64,000 nt of DNA from Legionella birminghamensis (GCF_900452515.1 NZ_UGNW01000001.1:2232001-2296000); one strand, 5' to 3'; positions 44,201 to 54,017 are shown, numbered from the stretch's first letter. Translations and numbers: made by a program. Notes: generated from the sequence alone by a model not told the origin.

Positions 44201-44245
44201 AGTGATAGTAATGACTATAATAACAATAGAATGTAACGAAATAAT

Positions 44246-44938
44246 TCACTCCAGTCGTAAGCGAGAACGCTGGATATTTTTCTCTGTCGTTAACCCTAAA
44301 TCACAATTAAGCAAGCTTATTTCAATACGCTCTTTTGACTTCCCAATATTGACTCTTTTCAAAGCAATAAAGCCAACCTCTGCCGTCGAGCGCACGTGCG
44401 TTCCTCCACAAGAAACTTTAGAAAAGCCTTCAATTTCCCAAAAACGTCGTTCATTTTTCACATCGGAAAAACCTGTAGTAATGGGTTTATCTTGGTTAAT
44501 TATTTCATTATAGTCATTCAATAGCTCATCTAAAAAGCAGGAAATATTTTTATCATAAGCAAAATCAATACGAGCTTTAGTTTCGGCAATATGCGCACCA
44601 ATTTTTTCAACATGAAGTTTTTGAGTAACTAACTCAAGAATTAATTCAGCAGCAAAATGCAAACGCATAAGCCGATAACGCCTAAGCCAATCGATTGTCA
44701 TTGTTACTTGCATGTTTGGTCTTAAGTTATGACCATCAGGGAGCGTATAATAGATAAGATTTCCTTTTATCTGAGAATCTAAAATAGGCAGTTCATTTAT
44801 ATAAGCTTTATCACTTTCTTGACCGCCTGAAAAAGAAAAAGCTATGGTTTCTTCAAATAAGACACAATTATTATCTACTAATGAAACGTAAGTTATCAAT
44901 TGCTGTTGGTAAGGATCTTCCCAAAATACTTTTTTCAT
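44246..44938 (-). CDS. AlaX-like tRNA-editing protein
   Basis: 230 residues, the free-standing editing domain of alanyl/threonyl-tRNA synthetases: SFSGGQESDKAYIN (for FYPEGGGQxxDxG), DWLRRYRLMRLHFAAEL and SCGGTHVRSTAEVG. These deacylate mischarged tRNA such as Ser-tRNA(Ala). The first zinc motif is normally HxxxH; here it reads HFAAE, so one ligand is Glu, while CGGTH is intact. Activity may therefore differ from typical AlaX. Confidence 0.82.
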   Translation of the reverse strand: MKKVFWEDPYQQQLITYVSLVDNNCVLFEETIAFSFSGGQESDKAYINELPILDSQIKGNLIYYTLPDGHNLRPNMQVTMTIDWLRRYRLMRLHFAAELILELVTQKLHVEKIGAHIAETKARIDFAYDKNISCFLDELLNDYNEIINQDKPITTGFSDVKNERRFWEIEGFSKVSCGGTHVRSTAEVGFIALKRVNIGKSKERIEISLLNCDLGLTTEKNIQRSRLRLE

Positions 44939-45015
44939 ATAAAATTAACGTAGGATAAACTTTCTATTATTTAACCATATATTAATCGAATTGCACTAGA
45001 GTTTAAGTATGAAAA

Positions 45016-45171
45016 ATGAGAGAAAAAATTAAATCATTGATTAGCAATAATCAGCATCCAAAATACAATTTACATCTTCCGGGGATAGTTTCTCTGGGAG
45101 TAGTCAATGCTTCTGAGGGCTTAAATTTGCAATGTTTTCCTACTGGAATAATTAAAACCCCGAAGTATTGA
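45016..45171 (+). CDS. Possible small gene of unknown function
   Basis: 51 codons: MREKIKSLISNNQHPKYNLH, then LPGIVSLGVVNASEGLNLQC, ending KTPKY. The composition is protein-like, but there is no clear ribosome-binding site and no recognised family. It may be a fragment of a longer lost gene. Confidence 0.25.
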   Translation: MREKIKSLISNNQHPKYNLHLPGIVSLGVVNASEGLNLQCFPTGIIKTPKY

Positions 45172-45195
45172 AATGCATAAAAACGGAAATAACTC

Positions 45196-46149
45196 ATGTC
45201 TATCAATCAAAATCGAATTGTCCAGGTGGTACCTTATGATATCAATTGGCCTCTAAAGTTTGCTGATGAAGCAAAAGAAATTAAAGTTGCTTTGGGAGCT
45301 AATTGCATTGAGATCCATCATATTGGATCAACCTCTGTTCCTGGCCTCGCTGCAAAACCTGTAATCGACATGATACCTGTGGTGTTAGATATCACTAGAG
45401 TAGAACATGCTAATGCTGCAATGTTAGCAATTGGGTATGAAGCTAAAGGTGAGTATGGTATGCCTTTCCGTCGATATTTCCAAAAAGGAGGTAAACAAAG
45501 AACTCATCATGTTCATGTCTTTGAGGTGGGCAGCCCCGAGATTGAGCGGCATTTAAAATTTCGCGATTGGATGAGAGATCATTCAGAAGACAGGGAGGCT
45601 TATGCTCTCTTAAAACAAGGATTAGCGCATAAATATCCTGATGATATAGATGCTTATTGTTTAGGTAAGGACGAGTTTATTACAAGTATTGATAAGAAAA
45701 CAGGATTTAATGGACTAAGAATGGTTAAAGCATTAACTACACGAGAATGGAATATGCTGCGCCACTTCAGGCAATTTTACTTTTTTGATAAGGCTGGACT
45801 TGCAGATCCTTACACCTGGACTTTTGATAATGATGCACATACTCATTGGGTTTTATATCAAGGTACCGAAATTATTGGTTATACTCACCTTCAACTATGG
45901 CCCCATCACAGGGTAGCCATGCGTATTATTGTTATTAAGGAGGAGAAAAGAAATCACCAATACGGCAGTCAATTTTTAGGATTATGCGAAAAATGGCTTA
46001 AAAGTCAGGGGTATAAAAGTTTACATATTGAATCCCCGCCAAATGCTCTGAAATTTTATAGAAACCATGGGTATATCCAGATGCCCTTTAACGATCCTGA
46101 TGGTTATGAGAGCTCCCCGGCTAATACTGCTTTAGGGAAAATATTATGA
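45196..46149 (+). CDS. GrpB-GNAT fusion protein
   Basis: 317 residues in two domains. Residues 1-170 match GrpB/UPF0157 (VVPYDINWPLKFADEAKEIK, IHHIGSTSVPGLAAKPVIDM), a nucleotidyltransferase-fold family also linked to CoaE. Residues ~180-317 are a GNAT acetyltransferase (AMRIIVIKEEKRNHQYGSQF, ESPPNALKFYRNHGYIQMPF). Both domains look complete. The fusion suggests two modifications of a shared small molecule; the substrate is unknown. Confidence 0.85.
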   Translation: MSINQNRIVQVVPYDINWPLKFADEAKEIKVALGANCIEIHHIGSTSVPGLAAKPVIDMIPVVLDITRVEHANAAMLAIGYEAKGEYGMPFRRYFQKGGKQRTHHVHVFEVGSPEIERHLKFRDWMRDHSEDREAYALLKQGLAHKYPDDIDAYCLGKDEFITSIDKKTGFNGLRMVKALTTREWNMLRHFRQFYFFDKAGLADPYTWTFDNDAHTHWVLYQGTEIIGYTHLQLWPHHRVAMRIIVIKEEKRNHQYGSQFLGLCEKWLKSQGYKSLHIESPPNALKFYRNHGYIQMPFNDPDGYESSPANTALGKIL

Positions 46150-46323
46150 TCACTATTAATAATGAGCGAAGGCGACATTCCAACTATTGTTGAAACGACC
46201 AGATCTCCAGCCCATTCCTTTAAGAACCAGACTGATAGAAGTAGTTCAACCGACTCTCGATAAAATCAGTGTATTACATGCTCACCCTTAAACCTTGCTA
46301 ATACCCCTTTTTCATTCCCGAGA

Positions 46324-49300
46324 TTAAGGGCGGTGCGATTGTTTTGGCAGTTCTTCATCCTCAAGCAAAAAGGTTTGGCTATTGGATGAGCCAAGCTGTA
46401 TTGGGTCATTGTCCGTACTGTTAGTTGATGATTGAAAAAATGTGTTCAATCGGCTGGCACTTGCTTGGATTTTATTGGGTAGTGGACGAACAAGAGCCTT
46501 GAATTCCTCTTGGTCAGCAAATTGTAGATAAGGCAAAGCAGCCTGGAAATCCTCCAGGCATTTAACCAGGTCTTCCTCTCGGCATAGGCCGATAAACTCG
46601 TTGTTCACTGCACTAGCGATAGCCGATTTTGTAAAAACATCATTTAATAGGGTGCCAACTTTCTCATCATCAGTTAATTGGGCAACAACCTGGTTAAACT
46701 TCTCCCGCTCTGCTTCACAACCTGATATGGCCTGGTTGCGCAATTCTCTGATAAAGCCAAAAGTGGCTTGCTCGGTTAATTGTTTAAGCTTTCTGGTAAT
46801 GGTTTTTTTATTAACATAAAGAAACTGGATTAACGGCGAAAAGCTTGAAAGTTTTTCACAAAACTTATTGGCCGTGCCGCCATAGCAAATGGGTTTATCA
46901 CTACCACCCATATCAATGCCTTTCTTATCAAGATTATAGCCACGTTGGATTTCATAGAACGCTTGAGCAAAAGGTACAATGAAATTAGGCTTATCCTTAA
47001 CCTCGGTCCATAACCAACGCATAAAATCAGCTAACGGAACAGTCAGGGACTTGTCTTTGTCTGCCTGCAAAGTGGTTAGTAAGAGGCTTATCTCTGCATG
47101 GCTGGTTAATTCAAGTTTGGCTATCAGATTTAAGCCAAGCGCTTTTTTTTCTGCATCCACAGTGAGGTTGATTGGAGTGCGCCCAAGCCTTGTCATGCAC
47201 CGGTTAGCAGCGTTAATCATCTCAGCCGGCAAATCGGCAGAGGGTGATAAAGCGGCAATCGCCGTACTAATCTCGCTCCAGGTTGAAACAGCAGGTTGAG
47301 AATCCGATTGCAGGTATTTACTAGCCAATAACCACATCGTTAAATCAGTTGCCGCATGCACACTAGCCGTATGAGTGCTTTGAGCTTCATTCAGTTGCTC
47401 TGGCTCTTCGGTTTCTTGCAGGTTAACTAGTCTGTTAAAATAGCGCTCCAGTGCGGTTATACCGGCTTCTATGTTATTTTGATACCTGCTCGCAAGCCTA
47501 AGTATCTCGTTAAAGCGAGCCTGGGTCAGCAAGTGCTCAGGCGTATTCCTCCAGCAGTTCATTAGTCGTTCGTGAGTTAATAACTGGACATGATTAACCG
47601 CGAGCTCTATATAGTTTGCCTGGCCTTGAGTACCGGTTAACAGCCGCGCTTCCTTAAGACTGAGCAGAACTGTATTCATATCTTTAGGCTTAGCAGCCTG
47701 AGCTAGCGCTTTCCGGTTAGTATCGGCTTGCGTACTACTTAAAAGACCGGCATTGCCAAGTATTTTAAGCCCATAAGCTACCTCCTTAGGATCGGCAGAC
47801 AGCACCACAGCCTGCCGGTTAGAATTGGCTTGTTCACCGGTTAGGAGACCGGCTTTGTTTAATATTTTAAGACTCTTCACCACAGCAGCAGGGTTAGCCG
47901 ACTGCACTAAAGCTTGCCGGTTAGCATCATGTTGCTCTCGGCTTAAGAGGTTGGCTTTGTTAAGGCTTGTAGGGCCATACGCCACATCCCAAGGTTTAGC
48001 AGACAAAACTAGCGCTTGCCAGTTAGCACCAGCTTGTTCACCGCTTAAGAGGCCGGCTTTGTTAAGGAGGTCCAGACCATACGCCATCTCCTGAGGATTA
48101 GCAGACCTCACTAGTGCTTTCCGGTTAGAATTGCCTTGCTCACCGGTTAAAAGACCGGCTTCGTTAAGTATTTCAAGGCAATATGCCACAGATGCAGGAT
48201 TAGCAGACTGGACTACCACCAGCCAGTTCGCATTGGCTTGTTCACGGCTTAAGAGGCCGGCTTCGTTTAGAATTTTTAGGCCCTTCGCCATACCGGGAGG
48301 ATTAGTAGATCGCACTAACGCTTGCCAGTTAGCATTGGCTTGTTCATCGCTTAAGAGACCAGCTTCGTTTAGGATTTCAAGGCTAAACGCCAAAAATTCA
48401 GGTTTAGTAGACTGAACTACCACCTGTCGGTTAGGATTGGCTTGCTCACCACTTAAGAGACCGGCTTTGTGAAGGATTTTTAGGCTCTTCGCCACATCCT
48501 CAGGATTAGCAGACTGCACTAGCGCTTGCCAGTTAGCATTAGCTTGTTCACAGTTTAAGAGACCGGCTTCGTTAAGAATTTTTAGGGCACATGCCACATC
48601 TACAAGATTAATAGACTGAATTAGCGCTTGCCAGCTAGCATCAGCTTGTTCGCCGCTTAAGACGCTTGCGTGGTAAAGAACTTCAAGGCAATACGCCACA
48701 CCATCCGAATTAGCAGACTTTACTAGCGCTTGCCGGTTAGCATCGGCTTGCCCACCGCTTAAGAGGCCGGCTTTGTTAAGGATTGCCAGGCCATACGCCA
48801 CAGACGCAGGTTGTGCAGACTGCACTAGCGCTTGCAAGTTAGAATTAGCTTGCTCACCTCTTAATAGACCGGCTTTGTTAAGGATTTTCAAACCCTCCAC
48901 CACCTCCTTATGATTAGCTGACTGCACTAGGGTTTGCCGGTTGGCATCGGCTTGCTCACCGCTTAAAAGACCAGCTTGGTTAAGCATTTCTATGCCATAC
49001 GCCACAGACTCAGGGTTTGCAGACTGCACCAGCGCTTGCCGGTTAGCATCGGCTTGCTCACCGGTTAAGAGACCAACTTCATCAAGGATTTTTAGGCCAT
49101 ACGCCACAAAAGCAGGTTGTGAGGACTGAACTAGTGCCTTCCGGTTAGAATTGGCTTGATTACCGGTTAAGAGGCCGGCTTTGCTAAGCATTTCCAGGCC
49201 ATACGCCACATCCTCAGGTTTAGCAGACTGCAGTAGCGCTTGCCAGTTAGCATTCGCTTGCTCCCCACTTAATAGACCTGTTTGAAAGAAGTCGGCTTCT

Positions 49301-51183
49301 TTAAGGATTTTTAGTGCATCTGCCACCTTCTTAAGATTTGCAGACTTTACTAGCGCTTGCCGGTTGGCATCGGCAAGCTCATCGGTTAAGAGGCCGGCTT
49401 TGTGAAGGATTTCCAGGCAATACGCCGTCTCCTTTGGATTGGCAGACTGTAATAGCGCTTGCAGGTTAGCATTAGCCTGCTGACGGGTTAAGAGGCCGGC
49501 TTTGCCAAGGATTTTCAGGTAATGCGCCGTCTCCTTTGGATTGGCAGACTGTAATAGCGCTTGCCAGTTGAAATTGGCTTGCTCCCCACTTAATAGACCT
49601 GTTTTAAAGAAGTCGACTTCAAGTATTTTTAGAGCATCTGCCATCTCCTTAGGATTGGCATATTGTACTAGCGCTTGACGGTTGGCATTGCCTTCCTCAC
49701 CGCTTAAGAGGCCGGATTTGTTAAGGATTTCCAGGCAACGCGCCACATCCCTGGATTTAGCAGACCGGACTAACGCTTGCCGGTTAGCGTCGGCTTGCTC
49801 ACCGGTCAAGAGATCGGCATAGCTAAGAATTTTTAAGCCATGCGCCACAATCTCAGGTTTAGCAGACTGCACTAGCGCTTGCCGGTTAGCATCGCCTTGC
49901 TCACCGCTTAATAACCGATCTCTATGAAGGATCTCCAGGCCATACGCCACATCTCTAGGATTAGCAGACTGCACTAGCGTTTGCCGGTTGGTATTGGCTT
50001 GTTTACCGGTTAAGAGGCCCGCTTTGTTAAGAGTTTTTAGGCCAATCGCCACACCAATAGGATTAGCAGACTGCACTAGCGCTTGCCAATTAGCGTCATC
50101 CCGCTCACAGGTTAAGAGGCCGGCTTGCTTGAGAATTTTCAGACTAATCTCCATGTCCCCAGGATTTGCAGACTCCGCCAGCGTTTGCCAGTTAACATCA
50201 GCTTGCTCATCGCTTAAGAAGCGATCTTTATGAAGAATTTCCAGGCCATACGCTGCATCTATAGGATTAGCAGACTGTACTAGCGTTTGTCGGTTGGCAT
50301 CAGCTTGCTCACCGGTTAAGAGACCGGCTTTATTAAGGATTTTTAGACCAATCGCAACCCCCTTCGGATTTGCAGACTTCACTAGCGCCTGCCGGTTTGC
50401 ATCAGCTTGTCCAGTGGTTAAAAGTCTGGCTTTATTAAGGATTTTTAGACCAATCGCCACATCCCAAGGTTTGGCAGACTGCACTAGCGTTTGCAGGTTG
50501 GCATTGGCTTGCTCACCAGTTAAGAGGCCAGCATTATAATGATTTATAAGGCTATAGGCCGTCTCCCAGGGTTCAGCGGAATGAATTATAGCTTGTCGGA
50601 AAGCATCAGCACGATAATCGCCTAAGAAACCGGCTTCGTTAAGAACTTTTAGACCAATCGCAACCCCTCTGGGATTAGCAGACTGCACTAAAGCTTGCCG
50701 GTTAGAATCAGCTTGCTCATTAGTTAAGAGGCCAGCGTTGTTAAGAATTTCCAGGCCATACGTTGCCTCTCTAGGATTAGCGGACTGAACTACTGCTAGT
50801 AGGTTAGCATGGAGTTTCTCATCAGTAGAGAAGTTAGGCCGGTTAATAGCCGGCATAATTTCTTCTGAGTTAACCGCTTTAACTATCTTCGTTAAGCTCA
50901 TTAACCAATTAGGGTTCGTAATGAGAACCATATTTGGACTCTTTGTTGTGAGGGTAAATGTAGATAGTTTGGCAATGTAAGAAACAAACCCGCGGGCAAT
51001 GGCACCGGTGCTGTACAAATAAGCATAGTAGACTTTGGCTGCCTGCTGCGCCGTGGGATTATTGGTATTAAAGGCGTCCAATGCTATAGCGAGCTCACTG
51101 GGAAAAGACCAACGCGTAAGCCAGCTTAATTTTTTATAGCTGTGTAAAAGCAGATTAATGTCATTTAAAATAGCATCATTCAT
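46324..51183 (-). CDS. Giant protein with 31 copies of a 34-residue repeat
   Basis: 1619 residues. Residues ~1-107 are a unique head (MNDAILNDINLLLHSYKKLS). Residues ~108-1175 are 31 tandem repeats of 34 residues with consensus ALVQSANPxxVAYGLxILNK, then AGLLTGEQADANRQ; two copies carry 4-5 extra residues (FFKTG, FFQTG). Each unit predicts two helices, so the whole is an alpha-solenoid. The last ~440 residues are a conserved tail with CYGGTANKFCEKLSS and a DNDPIQLGSSNSQTFLLEDE end. No enzyme motif. It is probably a host-directed scaffold or binding effector (inference). A tandem, repeat-poor copy follows at 51788-53375 and a remnant at 40797-41064. Confidence 0.82.
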   Translation of the reverse strand: MNDAILNDINLLLHSYKKLSWLTRWSFPSELAIALDAFNTNNPTAQQAAKVYYAYLYSTGAIARGFVSYIAKLSTFTLTTKSPNMVLITNPNWLMSLTKIVKAVNSEEIMPAINRPNFSTDEKLHANLLAVVQSANPREATYGLEILNNAGLLTNEQADSNRQALVQSANPRGVAIGLKVLNEAGFLGDYRADAFRQAIIHSAEPWETAYSLINHYNAGLLTGEQANANLQTLVQSAKPWDVAIGLKILNKARLLTTGQADANRQALVKSANPKGVAIGLKILNKAGLLTGEQADANRQTLVQSANPIDAAYGLEILHKDRFLSDEQADVNWQTLAESANPGDMEISLKILKQAGLLTCERDDANWQALVQSANPIGVAIGLKTLNKAGLLTGKQANTNRQTLVQSANPRDVAYGLEILHRDRLLSGEQGDANRQALVQSAKPEIVAHGLKILSYADLLTGEQADANRQALVRSAKSRDVARCLEILNKSGLLSGEEGNANRQALVQYANPKEMADALKILEVDFFKTGLLSGEQANFNWQALLQSANPKETAHYLKILGKAGLLTRQQANANLQALLQSANPKETAYCLEILHKAGLLTDELADANRQALVKSANLKKVADALKILKEADFFQTGLLSGEQANANWQALLQSAKPEDVAYGLEMLSKAGLLTGNQANSNRKALVQSSQPAFVAYGLKILDEVGLLTGEQADANRQALVQSANPESVAYGIEMLNQAGLLSGEQADANRQTLVQSANHKEVVEGLKILNKAGLLRGEQANSNLQALVQSAQPASVAYGLAILNKAGLLSGGQADANRQALVKSANSDGVAYCLEVLYHASVLSGEQADASWQALIQSINLVDVACALKILNEAGLLNCEQANANWQALVQSANPEDVAKSLKILHKAGLLSGEQANPNRQVVVQSTKPEFLAFSLEILNEAGLLSDEQANANWQALVRSTNPPGMAKGLKILNEAGLLSREQANANWLVVVQSANPASVAYCLEILNEAGLLTGEQGNSNRKALVRSANPQEMAYGLDLLNKAGLLSGEQAGANWQALVLSAKPWDVAYGPTSLNKANLLSREQHDANRQALVQSANPAAVVKSLKILNKAGLLTGEQANSNRQAVVLSADPKEVAYGLKILGNAGLLSSTQADTNRKALAQAAKPKDMNTVLLSLKEARLLTGTQGQANYIELAVNHVQLLTHERLMNCWRNTPEHLLTQARFNEILRLASRYQNNIEAGITALERYFNRLVNLQETEEPEQLNEAQSTHTASVHAATDLTMWLLASKYLQSDSQPAVSTWSEISTAIAALSPSADLPAEMINAANRCMTRLGRTPINLTVDAEKKALGLNLIAKLELTSHAEISLLLTTLQADKDKSLTVPLADFMRWLWTEVKDKPNFIVPFAQAFYEIQRGYNLDKKGIDMGGSDKPICYGGTANKFCEKLSSFSPLIQFLYVNKKTITRKLKQLTEQATFGFIRELRNQAISGCEAEREKFNQVVAQLTDDEKVGTLLNDVFTKSAIASAVNNEFIGLCREEDLVKCLEDFQAALPYLQFADQEEFKALVRPLPNKIQASASRLNTFFQSSTNSTDNDPIQLGSSNSQTFLLEDEELPKQSHRP
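47609..50808 (-). repeat. Tandem 102-bp coding repeats (31 copies)
   Basis: DNA encoding the 34-residue repeats. Adjacent units differ by many substitutions, so they are old and not recently amplified as a block, yet frame and length are strictly kept. Most units contain GCAGACTGCACTAGCGCTTG or a close variant on the plus strand. The antisense strand keeps several long open frames here only because of the periodicity. Confidence 0.85.
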
Positions 51184-51444
51184 TTAGGTGTATCCAAAAA
51201 AATCAGGCCATTAACGCGTAAATCCCATGGCCATAAATGGTTAGTTTGATTCCACTTAATCCAGTCTGCCTATGGGAAAAAAAGGTTGGAGCTGCTTAAA
51301 CTTATGTATGGACGGATTCCATGTCTTCGCTAATCAGTTATTCTTTTCCATTTTCCACACAATAACCTTCCATCATTAAGTAGAAGTTTCCTAACTCTAA
51401 TAATGAATCTATGTTATTAATAAACCCGCACATGCCCGAGGGAT

Positions 51445-51640
51445 CATTGTTCGTTCTGGATTGGTTTCAATCATACATCGTAATTTATGCACATATTACC
51501 GTAAAAAATACGGTAATTAGTGCGGAGATAAACTTTAGGGTATTTTGACTTTCGTGGTGATTATATATGCAGATTCAAACAGAAAACTCCCCTTTGCTGG
51601 ATGGGAAAACGACAGCAGGAATCTGTTAATTTGAAAATAA
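51445..51640 (+). repeat. Long intergenic repeat with TACGGTAA core, copy 5
   Basis: TTCTGGATTGGTTTCAATCA, core at 51494-51516 (first unit TACCGTAA), then GGTGATTATATATGCAG, TTTGCTGGATGGG and CAGCAGGAATCTGTTAAT. It lies between the start of the giant repeat gene (51183) and the tail of its tandem paralogue. Confidence 0.65.
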
Positions 51641-51787
51641 CTATTGCTGGAACGACCAGATCGCTCCAGCAGATCGCTCTTAAGAACCGACTTACAGAAA
51701 GCAGTTCAACCTACTTTTGCTAAATCAAAGTGTCTACACATATTTACCCTTAACACCTTGCTAATGCCCCTTCCTCATTCCTTGAGA

Positions 51788-53375
51788 TTAAGGGCGGTGC
51801 GATTGTTTTGGCAGTTCTTCATCCTCAAGCAAAAAGGTTTGGCTATTGGATGAGCCAAACTGTATTGGGTCATTGTCCGTACTGTTGGTTGATGATTGAA
51901 AAAATGTGTTCAATCGGCTGGCACTTGCTTGGATTTTATCGGGTAGTGGACGAACAAGGGTATTGAGCTCCTTTTGGTCAGCAAATTGTAAATATGGTAA
52001 CGCTGCCTGGAAATCCTCCACGCATTTAACCAGGTCTTCCTCACGGCATCGACCGCTAAACTCGTTGTTCACCGCACTAGCGATGGCCGATTTTGTAAAA
52101 ACATCCTTTAATAAGATACTAACCCTCTCATCATCAGTTAATTGGGCAATAACCTGCTTAAACCTCTCCCGCTCTGCTTCACTACCTGTTATGGCCTGGT
52201 TGCGTAATTCTTTAATAAAGCCAAAAGTGGCTTCCTCGGTTAATTGTTTAAGCTTTTTAGTAATGGTTTTTTTATTAACATAAAGAAACTGGATTAACGG
52301 CGATAAGCTTGAAAGTTTTTCACAAAACTTATTGGCCGTACCACCATAGCAAATGGGTTTATCATTACCACCCATATCAATGCCTTGCTTATTAAGATTG
52401 TAACCACGCTGAATTTCATAGAGCGCTTGAGCAAAGGGCACAATAAAATCAGGCTTATCCTTAACCTCGGTCCATAACCAGCGTATAAAATCAGCTAATG
52501 GAACAGTCAGGGACTTGTCTTTGTCTGCCTGCATCGTTGCTAATAAGAGGCTTATTTCAGGATGGCTGGTTAATTGAAGTTTGGCTATCAGATTTAAGCC
52601 AAGCGCTTTTTTTTTCTGCATCCACAGTGAGGTTAATTGGAGTGCGCCCAAGCCTTGTCATGCCCCGGTTGGCAGCGGCAATGACCTCAGCTGGCAAATC
52701 AGCAGAGGGCGATAAAGCACCAATCGCCGTACCAATCTCGTTCCAGGTTGAAACAGCAGGCCGCGAATCCGATTGCAGGTATTTACTGGCTAATAACCAC
52801 ATCGTTAAATCGGTTGCTGCATGCACACTGGCTGTATGGGTGCTTTGAGCTTCATTCAGTTGCTCTGGCTCTTCGGCTTCTTCTAACTGTACGAGCCCTG
52901 CGTTGTTTAAGATGTTTAGGACAGGGGCAATATTCCCAGGCCTATCAGATCGCACTAGCACTTGCCGGTTATTTTCCCCGGTCAAGAGACCGGCATTGTG
53001 AAGGATGGCCAGGCCATGCGCTACATCGCCAGGCTTGTAAGACTGTCCTAGCGCTTGGCGGTTAGTATCGGCTTGTTCAAAACTCATTAACCAATTAGAG
53101 TCAGTCATAGGGACCATATTTTGATCCTTTATTTCCCTTTTGGAAGAAAAGACTGATAGTTTAGCTATGGAAGAAACAAGCCCGCGGGTAAAAGCACCGG
53201 TGCTGTTCAAATAAGCACCGTAGACTTTAGCTGCCTGCTGTGCCGTGGGATTATTAGCATCAAAGGCGTCTAATGCTATAGCAAGCTCATTTGGAAAAGA
53301 CCAACGCGTAAGCCAGCTTAATTGTTTATAGCCGTATAAAAGCAGATTGATGTCATTTAAAATAGCGTCGTTCAT
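51788..53375 (-). pseudogene. Tandem paralogue of the repeat protein, split by a T9 run
   Basis: The N-terminal part (53375-52557) and C-terminal part (to 51788) match the head and tail of 46324-51183, with only about two degenerate 34-residue repeats between. The frame breaks in a homopolymer: nine T at 52607-52615 where the intact paralogue has eight. With eight, the product would be ~528 residues (…LTVDAEKKALGLNLIAKLQ…). All conserved tail features (CYGGTANKFCEKLSS, SSNSQTFLLEDEELP) remain. It could be a recent pseudogene, a slippage-controlled gene or an assembly error. Confidence 0.75.
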
Positions 53376-53504
53376 TCAGGTGTCCCCAAAAAAGTCAAGC
53401 CATTAACTCGTAAAGCCGATGGCCATAAATGGCTAGTGTGATTCCACTTAATCCAGTCTATCTATAGGAAGCAAGTTTCTGTTCCTTCTAAACGCGCACA
53501 GGAT

Positions 53505-53582
53505 AGAACAACTTTTTCTCAAACTGGACTGACTTCAATCATACATCACAATATACACATAATACGGTAAAAAATACGATAA
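53505..53582 (+). repeat. Intergenic repeat with TACGGTAA core, copy 6
   Basis: AACTGGACTGACTTCAATCA and CATACATCACAATATACACA precede the core at 53560-53582 (second unit TACGATAA). Sequence after the core no longer matches the other copies. It lies upstream of the split paralogue starting at 53375. Confidence 0.6.
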
Positions 53583-53734
53583 TTAATGCATGGCTTTAGA
53601 CAAGCCAGTGTGATTTGGACCGATAAATTGTTCATAAAATACATTTAGAGCGGTCAACAGCCAAACTAGTCAATGCACTTTTTTATCACATCCCATGTTT
53701 ATTAGATGTCTCTTTGATCTAATAAACATGGATT

Positions 53735-53974
53735 GTGGATCCCACTTCAATGTCAAAGTTTTTCACTTCTGACTTTAGCGAGCACAATGAAAATATGAAT
53801 GGAGGCTTAAGACGTTATCTATCCAAAAATGCAAAAATTGAACTGATGACCCAACAGGGATTAGATTTAATAGCTGATCAAATGAACCGCTGCCCGAGGA
53901 AATGTATTGGCCATAAAACGCCTAAAGAACTCTATATACAGCAGTATAAAAATGTCTGTCGCACTTGGGGCTAG
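53735..53974 (+). pseudogene. IS30-family transposase C-terminal fragment
   Basis: 79 codons ending FSEHNENMNGGLRRYLSK, ...DLIADQMNRCPRKCIGHKTP KEL, the last ~65 residues of IS30 DDE transposases (E of the triad in HNENMNG). The front two thirds are missing. It abuts the att site of the island. Confidence 0.8.
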
Positions 53975-54017
53975 AATGTACCCCTGAAATAAAAATTGTA
54001 ACTTATTGATTTTGTTA

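Noticed and set aside
47825-50539. Several plus-strand frames rich in ACSPLKRPALLRI-type repeats
   Set aside because: They are the antisense of the 34-residue repeats; their periodicity comes from the coding strand and they lack ribosome-binding sites.
47609-50808. CRISPR array
   Set aside because: The 102-bp periodicity is coding, without identical repeats or unique spacers; no cas genes in the window.
28672-53582. TACGGTAA elements as CpxR boxes
   Set aside because: CpxR needs GTAAA-N5-GTAAA; the spacing here is two bases longer and the second unit is GTAAC/T.
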